Source: Flaccisagitta enflata
Taxonomy: Eukaryota; Chaetognatha; Sagittoidea; Aphragmophora
DNA length: 64,000 bases
Direction: 5' to 3'
Assembly: GCA_965153355.1 (NCBI GenBank)
Contig: OZ231127.1
Span: 22,816,001-22,880,000 of the forward strand
Shown: positions 36,590 through 48,777 of the stretch, piece after piece
How positions within the stretch are numbered: position 1 is the first letter of the stretch
Layout: the number at the start of each line of letters is the position of its first letter
Position numbers and translations under genes: made by a program
The notes under the pieces: model-generated
What the model saw: only the letters and a program-made list of their open reading frames with translations
The model's database searches: none
What the model was told of the DNA's origin: nothing

Positions 36590-38485
36590 CATCGGCGATT
36601 CTGCAGCAAAGCCTGAAAATTTGCATACAGGGTCAGTTTTTGATGCTGAACAAGACTAGGATCGGTGCATGTCTGAATTTTTTATGGACCTACCTAAAAA
36701 ATGCATTTTTTCTCAAAAATTTTTTTCAAAATAGCGCCAACGCCAAACCGTTCGACGGATCATCATAAAAATTTAGTTGAAGCAAAATATAGGTTTTTTT
36801 TACTTCCATACCAAATTTTATCGAAATCCGTTCACAAGAAGCGGAGTTATGGCTGTTTAAAGTCTGGGTACGTTTTTCAAAAAAACGCTATATTTGGTTT
36901 TTGGCCAAAAAAATTGAAAAAATCATTTATAGACCCCCAAATTTTGCATGGATATTACTTTGACCATTTGGCACCTACTGAAAAAAACGGATCAAAAAAA
37001 TATTCAGTTTTGCTCCCGTTATGGCTAAAAAACCAAAAAACTGGATATCAAAATCTACACCCAATTTTCAAAAAAAGCTAATTTTGTAAAAATAGCCTAA
37101 TTTTTGATGCCAGCTCCAGGAATCAGTCCTCCATAGGCATAATTACTTGACTGCAAAGTTTTATAATGGTCCAAAAACAGAAAAACACAAAAAAACGGTT
37201 TAAAGTCTGAAAATTAGGCGCCCAAAATTTTGCATTTTTGGATACCTTTGGACACTCGGCACCGCTACGGACAAACCCTTTGAGCTAATTGCCCCAAATT
37301 TTGCACACAAGTTGCCAAGCACCTGGGGCATCTTCATGCAAAATTTTAGGCCATATGGCCAAGTTTAGGTTACATTTTTTGGCTTAAAATCCCTAAAAAA
37401 CTCCCAAAAAATGCAAAAAACTGGTTTTTTAGCCATATAGGCCAAACTATGTGTCTCACTATCATTAAATTTTGCATTGATGGACTTGACCTCAACATGT
37501 ACCTGCATTAAAAATTTCGTTGGCTTGTGATGAACCGTTTTCTCTAAATTCAACTTTGAATTTTTTCAAAATTTTGCATTTTCATTTTTGAAATACATTT
37601 CTAGTTTTTTCAACCGAGATAGAGTGTATTTTGACGCACACTTTGAGAATTTATTCTTCATAAGCGTATTCACTTGGGTGCAAAATTTTACAATGGTCCG
37701 ATAACACCAAAAACCTAAAATCACTGCTCAAAATCATGATATTAGGGGTACAAAATTTTGCATTTTTGGACATCTTAGGACACTTTGGCTTGCTACAGCC
37801 AAACGCCTTGAGTTAGTGGCCCAAAATTTTGCACACAGCTTGCCAAGCACTAGGGCCATCTTTTTGCAAAATTTCAGCTTATACCTCTAATGCTGAGAAG
37901 GATTTTTGGCCTAAAAATCCCCAAAAAAGGCCCAAAAATGCAAAAAAATGTTTTTTTAGCCATATAGGCCAAACAATGTGTCACACTATCATAAAATTTT
38001 GCATGCCTAGACTTGACCTCAATATGTACCTGCATGAAAAATTTCATTGGCATGTGATAAACCGTTTTCTCAAAATTCAACTTTAAACTTTTTTCAAAAT
38101 TTTGCATTTTTATTTTTGAAATACATTTCTGATTTTTTCAACCAAGATAGAGTGTATTTTGATGCACATTTTGAGAATTTATTCTTCATAAGCATATTCA
38201 TTTGGGTGCAAAATTGTACAATGGTCCAATAACTCCAAAAACCTAAAATCACCGCTCAAAATCATGATATTAGGGTTACAAAATTTTGCATTTTTGGATA
38301 TCTTAGGACATTTTGGCTGGCTACAGCCAAACGCCTTGAGTTAGTGGCCCAAAATTTTGCACACAGTTTGCCAAGCACCAGGGCCATCTTTTTGCAAAAT
38401 TTCAGCTTATACATCAAATGCTGAGAATGATTTTTGGCCTAAAAATCCCCAAAAAGGCCCAAAAAATGCCAAAAAATAGTTTTTG
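36590..38485 (+). repeat. Left arm of inverted satellite-like repeat, with internal ~540-bp duplication
   Basis: About 1.9 kb matched in reverse orientation at 45150-47075. It holds two tandem units of about 540 bp (approximately 37420-37960 and 37960-38485) with shared landmarks TTAGCCATATAGGCCAAAC, GGACCATTG/CAATGGTCC and GGGCCATCTTTTTGCAAAAT. Short open frames here have no protein features. Confidence 0.88.
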
Positions 38486-39018
38486 GGCAGTGGCCCCAAA
38501 GGGGACAAAGTCCTGTAGAACACAGGGGGCTTTTGTTCGGTCATTCGTTAGTTAGTTCGTTTGTCCCCCCCCATTAGGCCCCTCAGGCCTCAAATCTGGC
38601 CTCTCAGGCCTCAAATATGGCATCTCAGGCCTCAAATCCAGCCTCTCAGGCCTCAAATCCAGCCTCTCAGGCCTCAAATCCAGCCTCTCAGGCCTCAAGC
38701 CGGGCCTCTCAGACCTCAAATTAGGCCTCTCAGGCCTTTATTCACAATTCTCTCAAAGGCCTAATATTAGCCATCTAAGCCTCAATTTTTGCTCTCAAGC
38801 CTCAAGTCAGCCCGCCCAAGCTCCAAATTGGCATTCTCAGGCCTTACATCAGCCTTCTTAGACCTCAGTTTAAGCTCTTAAAGGCCTTCAGTCAGCCCTC
38901 TATGTAGCATCTCATTGTGTTCTACAGGACTTCGTCCCCTTCGGGGCCGCTGCCCTGCTTCCCCTCACTCCAATTCACAATCACTCAAAGCAGGGCAATG
39001 GGTATCGCTGACCATTAG
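38485..39018. mobile_element. Family B element, copy 3
   Basis: The left end GGGCAGTGGCCCCAAAGGGG...GTCCTGTAGAACACAGGGGG and the right end GTGTTCTACAGGACTTCGTC...GGGGCCGCTGCCC (38917-38955) are inverted repeats. The interior is a 21-bp minisatellite (CTCAGGCCTCAAATCCAGCCT, 38570-38740) that decays rightwards. A tail to 39018 has GCAGGGCAATGGGTATCGCT. Confidence 0.82.
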
Positions 39019-39689
39019 CTTGTACCTAAATGACGGAAAGTGATAAATTTGGCATTCTACATGCACTTTATGCTGTGGGGCTGTCTTGGGCTCCTGTTAA
39101 GATCAGTTTTGCCACTCAAATCTTACTTTAAGCTTTCCGCATCTTACCCTTGGCAAAACCTACCTCTATGGGAAACCAAAAATTTCAAAGTGCTTAAATA
39201 TCTGTTTTGACTGCAGATTTGAAATCTGCAGAAAAACTGTTAATTGAAAGTACTTTCTTTTTTTCAATATTCCAACTAGAAGATGCTCAAAATAAGTGTT
39301 GAAGTTTGCAAAACTTACCTTTCTCTTTTATTTCTTTGTAAAATCGCCGAGCTTACCTTTTTGTCATATCTTTAAGATGAAATTTGACTATGATCCCGAA
39401 GGAATTTTGAAAAAAGAAGAGCACTTTCAATTGTCAGTTTTTCATGCAGATTTCAAATATGCAGTCAAAAATGGGATTTTAGTAACTTGAATTTTTTGGT
39501 TTCCTATAGGCTAAAGGATATTTCAAGGTAAGGCGCGGACAGCAAGATGCAAAATTTTCAAACTGAAATTGATGTCATTAGAAGCCCAAGACAGCCCCAC
39601 AACAAGAACTACTTGTAGAATTCTGATATTATTGTTTATTGTCATTTCGGTACAAGCTACTGACCATATATTGCCCTTGGGCGACCTGT
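39019..39689. other. Interval with no gene seen
   Basis: No exon or domain recognised. Two loosely inverted stretches around 39160-39250 and 39390-39500 share AAATCTGCAGAAAAACTG/CAGTTTTTCATGCAGATTT-like motifs, possibly an old fold-back. Confidence 0.5.
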
Positions 39690-40034
39690 TTAGCCATATA
39701 GGCCAAACGATGTGTCACACTATCATGAAATTTTGCATGCCTGGACTTGACCTCAATATGTACCTGCATGAAAAATTTCATTGGCCTGTGATAAACCAAT
39801 TTTTTCAAAATTCAATTTTGAATTTTTTTCAACAAGGCCAACACCTATAGGTCACTTGCGGGACTTACAGATTGACTTAGAATGCCTTAGAATGACTTGG
39901 AATGACTTAATATACCCTAAAATGACTTAAAATCACTCAAAGAAATAAAATTGATAAAAAAAGTAAAAGTGTGACCGACAAACCAATAGACCAACCAACC
40001 AACGGACAGACAAATTGGGGTGTAGAGTCGCGTG
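39690..40034 (-). mobile_element. Satellite fragment joined to family A element, copy 5
   Basis: 39690-39830 is a fragment of the 540-bp satellite unit. Family A follows in reverse orientation (39831-40034): AACAAGGCCAACACCTATAG, a minisatellite of AATGACTTAGA units, a GGACAGAC tract, then GGGGTGTAGAGTCGCGTGA, where it is cut before completing its palindrome. The same satellite-element join recurs inverted at 41456-41790. Confidence 0.75.
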
Positions 40035-41000
40035 ATGATGTTCTTTGATGTTCTTTCTTCATTGGTTGCTTTGTTATTCTTTCTCTTTTTGACTTGTTTT
40101 CATATCTTTGATCTCTTGTTTGTTTTGATTTCTTTTCATGGTTTGGTGTTTTTATGGTTGTCAGTTGATGTTCAGTTTTTGTGTTTCACATTTTTGTGCA
40201 GAAACTTTTTGTTGTTTTGTCTCAAAAAGTATTGGATGGATTATTTGCCCACTAAAGAGGAGGCAAAAAATACCTTTAATAAATCAACAAGGTTAGATAA
40301 CTAACCCTCCAGTCCCAAATTGTTGGGCATGTGACTTAAATGTAAAAGGGATTAGACAAAGAGTGAGTGAAGTTATGACTTTTTGAAAATGAAATATTCT
40401 GATGAGAAGCACTTTGGATTTTCTGTGTGAATTAGCAGGAACATCAGGTTAAAACTCTGAATCTTTGGTAAAACTGCATCATTTATGGGCCCAATAACAT
40501 GATGCAGTGTTGCATTAGACCAGTTACATAGTAAGATAGCAGGGTACTCGTTAATGATACCTCCACTTAGAAAGTGTTAGCAGGTGTTTTCTTTTTCTGC
40601 CATAAAAAAGATCAAGTCTATGTTTTCAATGAGTGAATGTCTATCAGAAATCATCGTGTTTTTCTCTGTATTGCTCTTGTAATTTTAATCATCTCCACTA
40701 AGATTTTTACAAATTGCTGTACTGCTTCTGTGGTTTTTGGAGTGGCTTTATACTGTTTTAGGCAAAGTGTATACTAAAATCAGTTTCAATTACTACAGCA
40801 AAGAAATGTGTTTCCTAAAGAAAAAGAAAGGAGATACTTTTGATGCATCATCTTTGTCATTGTTGCTTTTTGAGCTGATATTTCTTCATGTGTGAATATA
40901 ACTGCAAACAAATCAATCCAGGGCTTTGTCAATATCTCCAAGGTACATAGACAGGAAGAAGACTTGATTCTATACAATACTGATATCTGTGAGCCATGAA
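40035..41000. other. Nearly 1-kb interval with no gene seen
   Basis: AT-rich unique-looking sequence. Two short frames give no recognisable product and lack splice context. Confidence 0.55.
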
Positions 41001-41260
41001 AAATAAAAATGGTATGTAGTGATTTTTTTAACTGTTGGTTGCAATCAAAACTTGAAGGTTCAAAAAACAGCCTTACACGTACAGCTCAAAACCAGCTGCG
41101 ACGCTCAAATCATAGCCTTGAGGCACTAAATCTCAGCCTCAGGGCTCAAATTTCAGTGGGCATACTCAATAGACAGATGAGCTATGTAAGACAAAAAAAA
41201 TCATGGTATGTAGTAATTCTTACAATTGTTGGTTGCTATCAAATCTTGAAACGCATTCCC
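41001..41260. repeat. Direct ~190-bp duplication with a family B minisatellite fragment
   Basis: TGGTATGTAGTGATTTTTTT...GTTGGTTGCAATCAAAACTTG (41009-41058) recurs near 41203-41251. Between them lies a short run of family B minisatellite-like units (GCTCAAATCATAGCCTTGAG). Confidence 0.65.
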
Positions 41261-41309
41261 TGAGGTTCAAATCCAATCCTATTTTCTACCAACTCTCACA
41301 AAATTAAAA

Positions 41310-41438
41310 GCGTGAAAATAACTTGAAATGACTTGAAATGACTTAAAATGATGTAAAATGACAAAAAAATTGAGTGTTACCGATGGACAGACAGACAGAC
41401 CGATGGACAGAGCGGGTCATAGTCGCCTGCACGCGACT
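41310..41438 (-). mobile_element. Family A element, copy 6 (partial)
   Basis: Reverse orientation. Short AATGACTTGAA minisatellite (41318-41365), a GGACAGAC tract, then AGTCGCCTGCACGCGACT at the end. No AACAAGGCC end was seen. Its end faces copy 7 with only 17 bp between the palindromes. Confidence 0.75.
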
Positions 41439-41455
41439 AAAAATGCAAAATTTTT

Positions 41456-41648
41456 AGTCGCATGCACGCGACTCTACACCCCAATTTGTCTGTCCGTCGG
41501 TTGGTCGGTCTGTTGGTCTGTCGGTCACACTATTACTTTTTTTATCAATTTTAAGTCATTTTAGGGTATATTAAGTCATTCCAAGTCATTCTAAGGCATT
41601 CTAAGTCAATCTGTAAGTCGCACGTGACCTATAGGTGTTGGCCTTGTT
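41456..41648 (+). mobile_element. Family A element, copy 7
   Basis: AGTCGCATGCACGCGACTCT, TACACCCCAATTTGTC, a GTCC/GGTCGGTC tract, an AAGTCATTCT minisatellite, then ACCTATAGGTGTTGGCCTTG. It is followed by a satellite fragment (41649-41785) as in the inverted copy at 39.7 kb. Confidence 0.82.
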
Positions 41649-41789
41649 GAAAAAAATTCAATATTGAATTTTGAAAAAATTGGTTTATCACAGGCCAATG
41701 AAATTTTTCATGCAGGTACATATTGAGGTCAAGTTCAGGCATGCAAAATTTCATGATAGTGTGACACATCATTTAGCCTATATTAGGAT

Positions 41790-42110
41790 GGGCTCATAAT
41801 GGGTCTTCGGGAACACAATCGTTTCCAAGCACTTTTCATGATCCAATTGTACAATCAGAGCAAAATCTACTTGGAAAATCGATTTGGACTTGATCTAGAC
41901 ACCCCGTCATTGACAGATGTGATTAGGAAGAAAAAGGAAAAAAATGTCTTTTTTAATGAAATACTTAAATATTTATAAAATCATATTTTCTCTTCTAATC
42001 GGTCAAAACTTTGGGATCGGTCTCATTCGACAGCATCTTTTTAGTATCTTTTAAATACAAATTTTCAGCTCAATCGGGCAAGCGATTCTTGAAGAAAATG
42101 GAAGATAAAT
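41790..42110 (+). repeat. Dispersed repeat starting GGGCTCA, copy 1
   Basis: Matches 44865-45165 in reverse orientation at moderate identity (shared AAAATCGATTTGGACTTGAT, TCTCATTCGACAGCAT). A shorter third copy lies at 53437-53620. No coding capacity. Confidence 0.7.
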
Positions 42111-42523
42111 TAAGAAAATTAATTAATTTTTTTACAATTAAGGCATGTATCGCAGAAATTCTTTCAAATGCCGTTAACAGTGCGAAGGTGAAATCCTATA
42201 ACTGACCGATAGATGGTTTGTCTGTTCAATTGGTGGTCTGTTGGTCCATCTGTCGATAAATTGGTTGATTTACCAATTGGAAGAGCTTATTTTGCGTTTT
42301 AAATCGATTTTTGCATCATTTCCCCTGGACAAATGGCTTTTTTTTTCATTGCAGCAGTCCAGTAAAGTATGTCCCCGATCGATTGCATTAGTCCAGATTC
42401 GCGCTTTTTGCAGGTATGATTAGAACAGATATTTAAGCCAAGAAAGTTTCAGTCAAAGCATAAACAGGAATTACAGGACGAAAAGTGTCTTATACAGATT
42501 CCCAGTTACCTCAATTCTGAGTG

Positions 42524-42524
42524 C

Positions 42525-42557
<33 letters not shown>

Positions 42558-42577
42558 GCGTGTGCGTGTGCGTGTGC

Positions 42578-42611
<34 letters not shown>

Positions 42612-42634
42612 ATGCGTGTGTGTGTGTGTGTGTA
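42524..42634. repeat. (GT)n microsatellite
   Basis: GT array with regular GC interruptions, about 110 bp. Confidence 0.96.
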
Positions 42635-42645
42635 TCTAAATCTGT

Positions 42646-42816
42646 ATGCGGTTCCGTGAGGATAATGACGCATTGGACCTGGAGGAGGACGACAAGAAGA
42701 CGGAGGAACAGGAGGAAGAGCTGGTTTCAAGGCCAGATACACGGGGCAGTAATCAAAAGGCTATTTAGGCATTACGGGCAGTAATGCAACAATCGCCAGT
42801 AAACGCCCCAAAAAGC

Positions 42817-42884
<68 letters not shown>

Positions 42885-43028
42885 CCATGGCGGAAGCAGC
42901 AGAGGCGGTGACAAAAGCGGCTTCAGTGGCAGTGGTAGTAGCCGTGGCAGAAGACAAACTGATAGTAATGAAAAGTATTGCGGAATTTTAAATGCTGCTT
43001 TTTCTAAAAGTCACGATTATCTTTGTTT
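42646..43028 (+). pseudogene. Possible degraded exon with acidic stretch and poly-Asn
   Basis: From an ATG at 42646 the frame reads MRFREDNDALDLEEDDKK and on to a TAG at 42766, then stays open in the same frame through an (AAC)n tract (poly-Asn, 42817-42883) into GGSSRGGDKSGFSGSGSSRG. The composition around the repeat is protein-like, but an in-frame stop and lack of splice signals make it a weak call. Confidence 0.2.
42817..42883. repeat. (AAC)n microsatellite
   Basis: Pure AAC array, about 22 units. Confidence 0.97.
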
Positions 43029-43029
43029 T

Positions 43030-43492
43030 TGGGCAGCGGCTCCGAAGGGGACGAAGTCCTGTAGAACACAGGGGGACTTTCGTTCGTCCGTCCGTCCGTC
43101 ATTCCGTTCGTCCCCCCCAGGGTCTCTCAGGCCTGAAATTTGCCCTCTCAGGCCTGAAATCTACCCTCTCAGTCCTGAAATCTGCTCTCTCAGGCCTTGA
43201 ATCTGCCCTCTCAGGTCTGAAATCTGCTCTTTTAGGCCTGAAATCTGTCCTTTCAGGCCTTATCCCCGCTCTCACAGATTCAAGGCCTGAAAGGGCAGAT
43301 TTCAGGCCTGAGAGGGCAAATTTCAGGCCTGAGAGGGCCTGGGGGCCGGGGGCGGACGGAATGATGGATGGACGGACGAACAAAAGTCCCCCTGTGTTCT
43401 ACAGGACTTTGTCCCCTTCGGTGCCGCTGCCCTGCTTCCTCTTACTCCAATTTACAATCATGCAAAGCAGGGCAACGGGTATCGCTGACCAC
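43030..43492. mobile_element. Family B element, copy 4
   Basis: Inverted ends GGGCAGCGGCTCCGAAGGGG...GTCCTGTAGAACACAGGGGG (43031-43076) and AGTCCCCCTGTGTTCTACAG...CCGCTGCCC (43384-43433). A CGTTCGTCCGTCCGTCCGTC tract lies just inside the left end and its complement inside the right end. The interior is a 21-bp minisatellite (GGCCTGAAATCTGCCCTCTCA) that is itself partly inverted around 43275. The tail resembles copy 3 (CAGGGCAACGGGTATCGCTG). Confidence 0.85.
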
Positions 43493-43559
43493 ATAATGCC
43501 TTTGGGCGACCTGTCTATATTGAATGATTCATGTTTATGTATATTGTATAACCATTGTA

Positions 43560-44080
43560 CAAACAAGTGACTCTGGGGTCACAATATTGTTGCTGACGGC
43601 TGGGCAAACAATCTCCATCCACAACTTCGCCCACCCCATACATACTGTGGCATCAAACATGCGCGTTATCGCACTTTTCAACTCGATCATCGGGACTGAC
43701 AGACTGACGGACCAATGGACCGATGGACAGACAAAGCCTCTTATAGAGATTGGATGTTCAATACTTTTCGCGGTCGAATACGTATCTGTTTGTGCATCTA
43801 TATTTATTTTCCATTTAGTTGGTCTGAAGTACCTCACTTGTTAATTTTCAGACACACAACGCTATAAAAAGCTGTGTCAGTTAGTTGGTCCGTTGTTTCA
43901 TCCGTTGGTTTGTGATGATCGAGTCAAATTGTGAAAACGCAAATTAATGATGCTGCAGTTATGATTGTCTGTGTGTGTTAGTAAGCATGGTGTGGGGGAG
44001 GGTATGGATAGGGGTTGTACGCCCCTGCCTCTCTCCCCCATCCATAAACACACTGAACCTGCGTCACTTATTGACAATTA
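43560..44080. mobile_element. Two diverged family A variants
   Basis: 43560-43745 carries GGGGTCACAATATTGTTGCT, GCTGGGCAAAC and a GACGGACCAATGGACCGATG tract ending CCTCTTATAGAG. 43850-44080 carries ACACAACGCTATAAAAAGCT, a GTTGGTCCGTTG tract and CCCCTGCCTCTCTCCCCC. Both match the AGTTGCGG-type variants at 10.5 and 60.2 kb in block order. Confidence 0.5.
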
Positions 44081-44864
44081 CAGACTGAATGAGCTGAAAT
44101 ATTGTAAAAAAAAAAACTCAAATGAGATGGCAAATCGTCTTCATCTCAAATGAGATGATCTTATGAAGATTCAAAAAAATTTCGATTAAGTGGCGATTTT
44201 GACCTGCTGGTGGGTCCAAAGGTATGGAGCGGTCCTATGAAGGTCACCACGGCTCGCCACGCAGCTTTTGGACTTTGATGCATCATACACCCTGATCAGG
44301 ATTAAGTAATAGAATCGCTTATGGGTATTGATGCCACAAAAATGGAAGTTTTCCCTTGTTGTTTTTATGGATAAAAATTCTAAGAAAATTTTTTTTGCAT
44401 CTTTCTATATGCTCTACTGGTAATTACACGTTGATTTCAGGTGTTGGTCTCAAAGTGAATCTTCAAATTGACCCAAGTCTTTTTATTAAATATAAGGCTA
44501 AAGTAAGAGCATTTTTGCGCCATTTTCCTGGAAGTCTAAGAACTGTATTTTTTATATCATCCTATATTCTTACACTTATGTATTGTCCCTTACATAAATG
44601 TCCAATCCTAGAACTAAATCAAAGGTTGTAAAATGATTTAGCTTTACTTATTTTCTTACAAAAAACAACAGTTTTAAGACATAAATGATTCCATTACCTA
44701 AAACCATATGAACATAGAAAGGGTGCATAATTGCTATTCATCATGGCCAGGAGAGCAAAATTCCGCGTACATGTGCGTTCAGAGTGGTTAAAAACAGAGT
44801 TAGAAAAAAGTAAAAAAAAAATTCAACGGCCTTTTTCTAATAAGAAAATCCATTTTTTTAATAA
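44081..44864. other. Interval with no gene seen
   Basis: AT-rich. Frames of up to 90 codons occur without domain or splice context. Confidence 0.5.
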
Positions 44865-45165
44865 CCGCTAGGCCGCATGAGTTGAAATTTTAAAGAGAGA
44901 AAAAACAAAAAGAATGCTGTCGAATGAGACCAATCCCAAAGTTTTTGACTTATTAGAAGAGAAATTATGATTTTATGAACATTTAAATATTTCATTCAAG
45001 AAAACATTTTTTCTCTCCTCTTCAACATCGCATCTTTCAATGACGGAGCGCGAAGATCAAGTCCAAATCGATTTTGCAAGTAGAATGAGCTCTATTTTTG
45101 CAGTTGGAATATGAAAAGTTCTTGGAAATAATTTGATTTTCAAATGCCCCTATTGAGCCCACTCT
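44865..45165 (-). repeat. Dispersed repeat starting GGGCTCA, copy 2
   Basis: Reverse complement of 41790-42110 at moderate identity, abutting the satellite arm that follows. Confidence 0.7.
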
Positions 45166-47075
45166 AGCCTATATGGCTAAAAAAACATTTTTTTGCATTT
45201 TTTGGGCCTTTTTTGGGGATTTTTAGGCCAAAAATCATTCTCAGCATTTGATGTATAAGCTGAAATTTTGCAAAAAGATGGCCCTGGTGCTTGGCAAACT
45301 GTGTGCAAAATTTTGGGCCACTAACTCAAGGCGTTTGGCTGTAGCCAGCCAAAATGTCCTAAGATGTCCAAAAATGCAAAATTTTGTACCCCTAATATCA
45401 TGATTTTGAGCGGTGATTTTAGGTTTTTGGAGTTATTGGACCATTGTACAATTTTGCACCCAAATGAATATGCTTATGAAGAATAAATTCTCAAAATGTG
45501 CATCAAAATACACTCTATCTTGGTTGAAAAAATCAGAAATGTATTTCAAAAATGAAAATGCAAAATTTTGAAAAAAATTAAAAGTTGAATTTTGAGAAAA
45601 CGGTTTATCACATGTCAATGAAATTTTTCATGCAGGTACATATTGAGGTCAAGTCTAGGCATGCAAAATTTTATGATAGTGTGACACATCGTTTGGTCTA
45701 TATGGCTGAAAAACCATTTTTTTGCATTTTTTGGGCCTTTTTTGGGGATTTTTAGGCCAAAAATCCTTCTCAGCATTTGAGGTATAAGCTGAAATTTTGC
45801 AAAAAGATGGCCCTAGTGCTTGGCAAGCTGTGTACAAAATTTTGGGCCACTAACTCAAGGCGTTTGGCTGTAGGGAGCCAAAGTGTCCTAAGATGTCCAA
45901 AAATGCAAAATTTTGTACCCCTATTATCATGATTTTGAGCAGTGATTTAAGGTTTTTGGTGTTATCGGACCATTGTAAAATTTTGCACCCAAGTGAATAT
46001 GCTTATGAAGAATAAATTCTCATAGTGTGCATCAAAATACACTCTATCTTGGTTGAAAAAACTAGAAATGTATTTCAAAAATGAAAATGCAAAATTTTGA
46101 AAAAATTCAAAGTTGAATTTGGAGAAAACGGTTCATCACAAGCCAACGAAATTTTTCATGCAGGTGCATGTTGAGGTCAAGTCCATCAATGCAAAATTTT
46201 ATGATAGTGAGACATATAGTTTGGCCTATATGGCTAAAAAACCAGTTTTTTGCATTTTTTGGGCACTTTTTAGGGATTTTTAGCCAAAAAATGTAAGCTA
46301 AACTTGGCCATATGGCCTAAAATTTTGCATGAAGATGCCCCAGGTGCTTGGCAACTTGTGTGCAAAATTAGGGGCAATTAGCTCAAAGGGTTTGGCCGTA
46401 GCGGTGCCCAGTGTCCAAAGGTATCCAAAAATGCAAAATTTTGGGCGCCTAATTTTCAGACTTTAAACCGTTTTTTTGTGTTTTTCTGTTTTTGGACCAT
46501 TATAAAACTTTGCAGTCAAGTAATTATGCCTATGGAGGACTGATTCCTGGAGCTGGCATCAAAAATTAGGCTATTTTTACAAAATTAGCTTTTTTTGAAA
46601 ATTGGGTGTAGATTTTGATATTCAGTTTTTTGGTTTTTTAGCCATAACGGGAGCAAAACTGAATATTTTTTTGATCCGTTTTTTTCAGTAGGTGCCAAAT
46701 GGTCAAAGTAATATCCATGCAAAATTTGGGGGTCTAAAAATGATTTTTTCAATTTTTTTGGCCAAAAACCAAATATAGCGTTTTTTTGAAAAACGTACCC
46801 AGACTTTAAACAGCCATAACTCCGCTTCTTGAGAACGGATTTTGATAAAATTTGGTATGGAAGTAAAAAAAACCTATATTTTGCTTCAACTAAATTTTTA
46901 TGATGATCCGTCGAACAGTTTGGCGTTGGCGCTATTTTGAAAATTTTTTTTGAGAAAAAATACATTTTTTAGGAAGGTCCATAAAAAATTCAGACATGCA
47001 CCGATCCTAGTCTTGTTCAGCATCAAAAACTGACCGTATATGCAAATTTTCAAGCTTTGCTGCAGAATCGCCGAT
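45150..47075 (-). repeat. Right arm of inverted satellite-like repeat
   Basis: Reverse complement of 36590-38485, including the two ~540-bp units (boundary near 45715). The arms look roughly 90-95% identical by eye. The centre of symmetry is near 41.82 kb. Confidence 0.88.
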
Positions 47076-47424
47076 GCTTTTTTTTAAAAGCCTGGACTAA
47101 AGACACCAAAGGTGCACTTTCTCCTTGGGCATGTGTCACCGTTCTGTCGCCAACATGGAAAAGGCCTTGCTTCATTCTCAGAATAAACCTTTGAGCGCTT
47201 ACATTCCAAATGGGCCGAATACTCAGAGTATAAGCTCCGGAGCGAGACATCCGATCCCCAGTATGAGAATGTAATTCTCAATGTTGTTAAGGACCTCAAC
47301 TGCCTGCATCTACGCTAACAATGCCTGAAATACAGTATTGTAGTATTTATATCATTCCGCATGTCTAGCGCGTGCCAGTCCTCCCAAGGTGCCATTAGCG
47401 TGTGTGTGCATGCCTGAGCGAGGG

Positions 47425-47427
<3 letters not shown>
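47076..47427. other. Interval with no gene seen
   Basis: Unique-looking sequence after the satellite arm. Minus-strand frames up to 71 codons show no recognised domain. Confidence 0.5.

Positions 47428-47496
<69 letters not shown>
47428..47496. repeat. (GT)n microsatellite
   Basis: Pure GT array, about 34 units. Confidence 0.96.
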
Positions 47497-47498
<2 letters not shown>

Positions 47499-47657
47499 CA
47501 TGTGTGCGTAATTGACTAAGTGTGTATCCAAACAAGTAAGTGCATGTGTGAATTTATTCCAGTTGTATTCTATGGATTGTAGTTAGCTCTTGTGCTTTAC
47601 GCTTTTGCACCCATTTGCTCTTTTTATTCATTGTTACAATTTCCTAGGCTCAGTCGA

Positions 47658-48228
<571 letters not shown>

Positions 48229-48299
48229 CCCCTCCCCTTTCCCGCTTTCATCCTTTGAGAGACCTAAAAGAAAAACGGTAACTTTGGTCTATTCATGGT

Positions 48300-48640
48300 T
48301 GTTCTAGCGCTATTTTGGGCCATTTTAGATCATTTTTCTGGGCTGTCGTTGATTCAAAAGGCCTGGACAGGGGCAAAGGCACACTTGGGGTTCATCACCC
48401 AACTACTCCTATGCAATTATTGCACTTCCGGCCCCAGTTAGGGCTCTAAGTACGGTTTGAGGCCACCATGGTGGGATTGGATGGAGGAAAATGGTCAATT
48501 TCAGGCAATAAACGCTTTTTTTCCAAGCCGATTTTTTTGTTTTTGCGCTGAATATGTTTCAAATGCATTGGAAATGACATTCCACCGGGTCAGTGGTCTT
48601 GACAATTTTTTTTGACCCAGAGTTCGTTCCTGGACGCCGT
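48300..48640 (-). repeat. Outer arm, right, of ~14-kb inverted repeat
   Basis: Reverse complement of 34495-34820. Shortly after it, ACACGAGAGCCACCAT repeats in direct orientation a motif (ACACGAGAGCCCCCAT, about 34338) lying outside the left arm. Confidence 0.7.
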
Positions 48641-48777
48641 GTGACACGAGAGCCACCATAGAATACTTGAATGCTACATGTTACACATGTAAATAAACGT
48701 CATATTAGTAAACGCTTGATTAGTCCAAATTATTTGGCCAAATGGTAATCAAGTATTACCCCGATTTTTTCTCACAG

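Noticed and set aside
36590-38490. Short ORFs in the satellite arm as genes
   Set aside because: The same frames recur inverted at 45-47 kb within a repeat, with no domain or splice signals.
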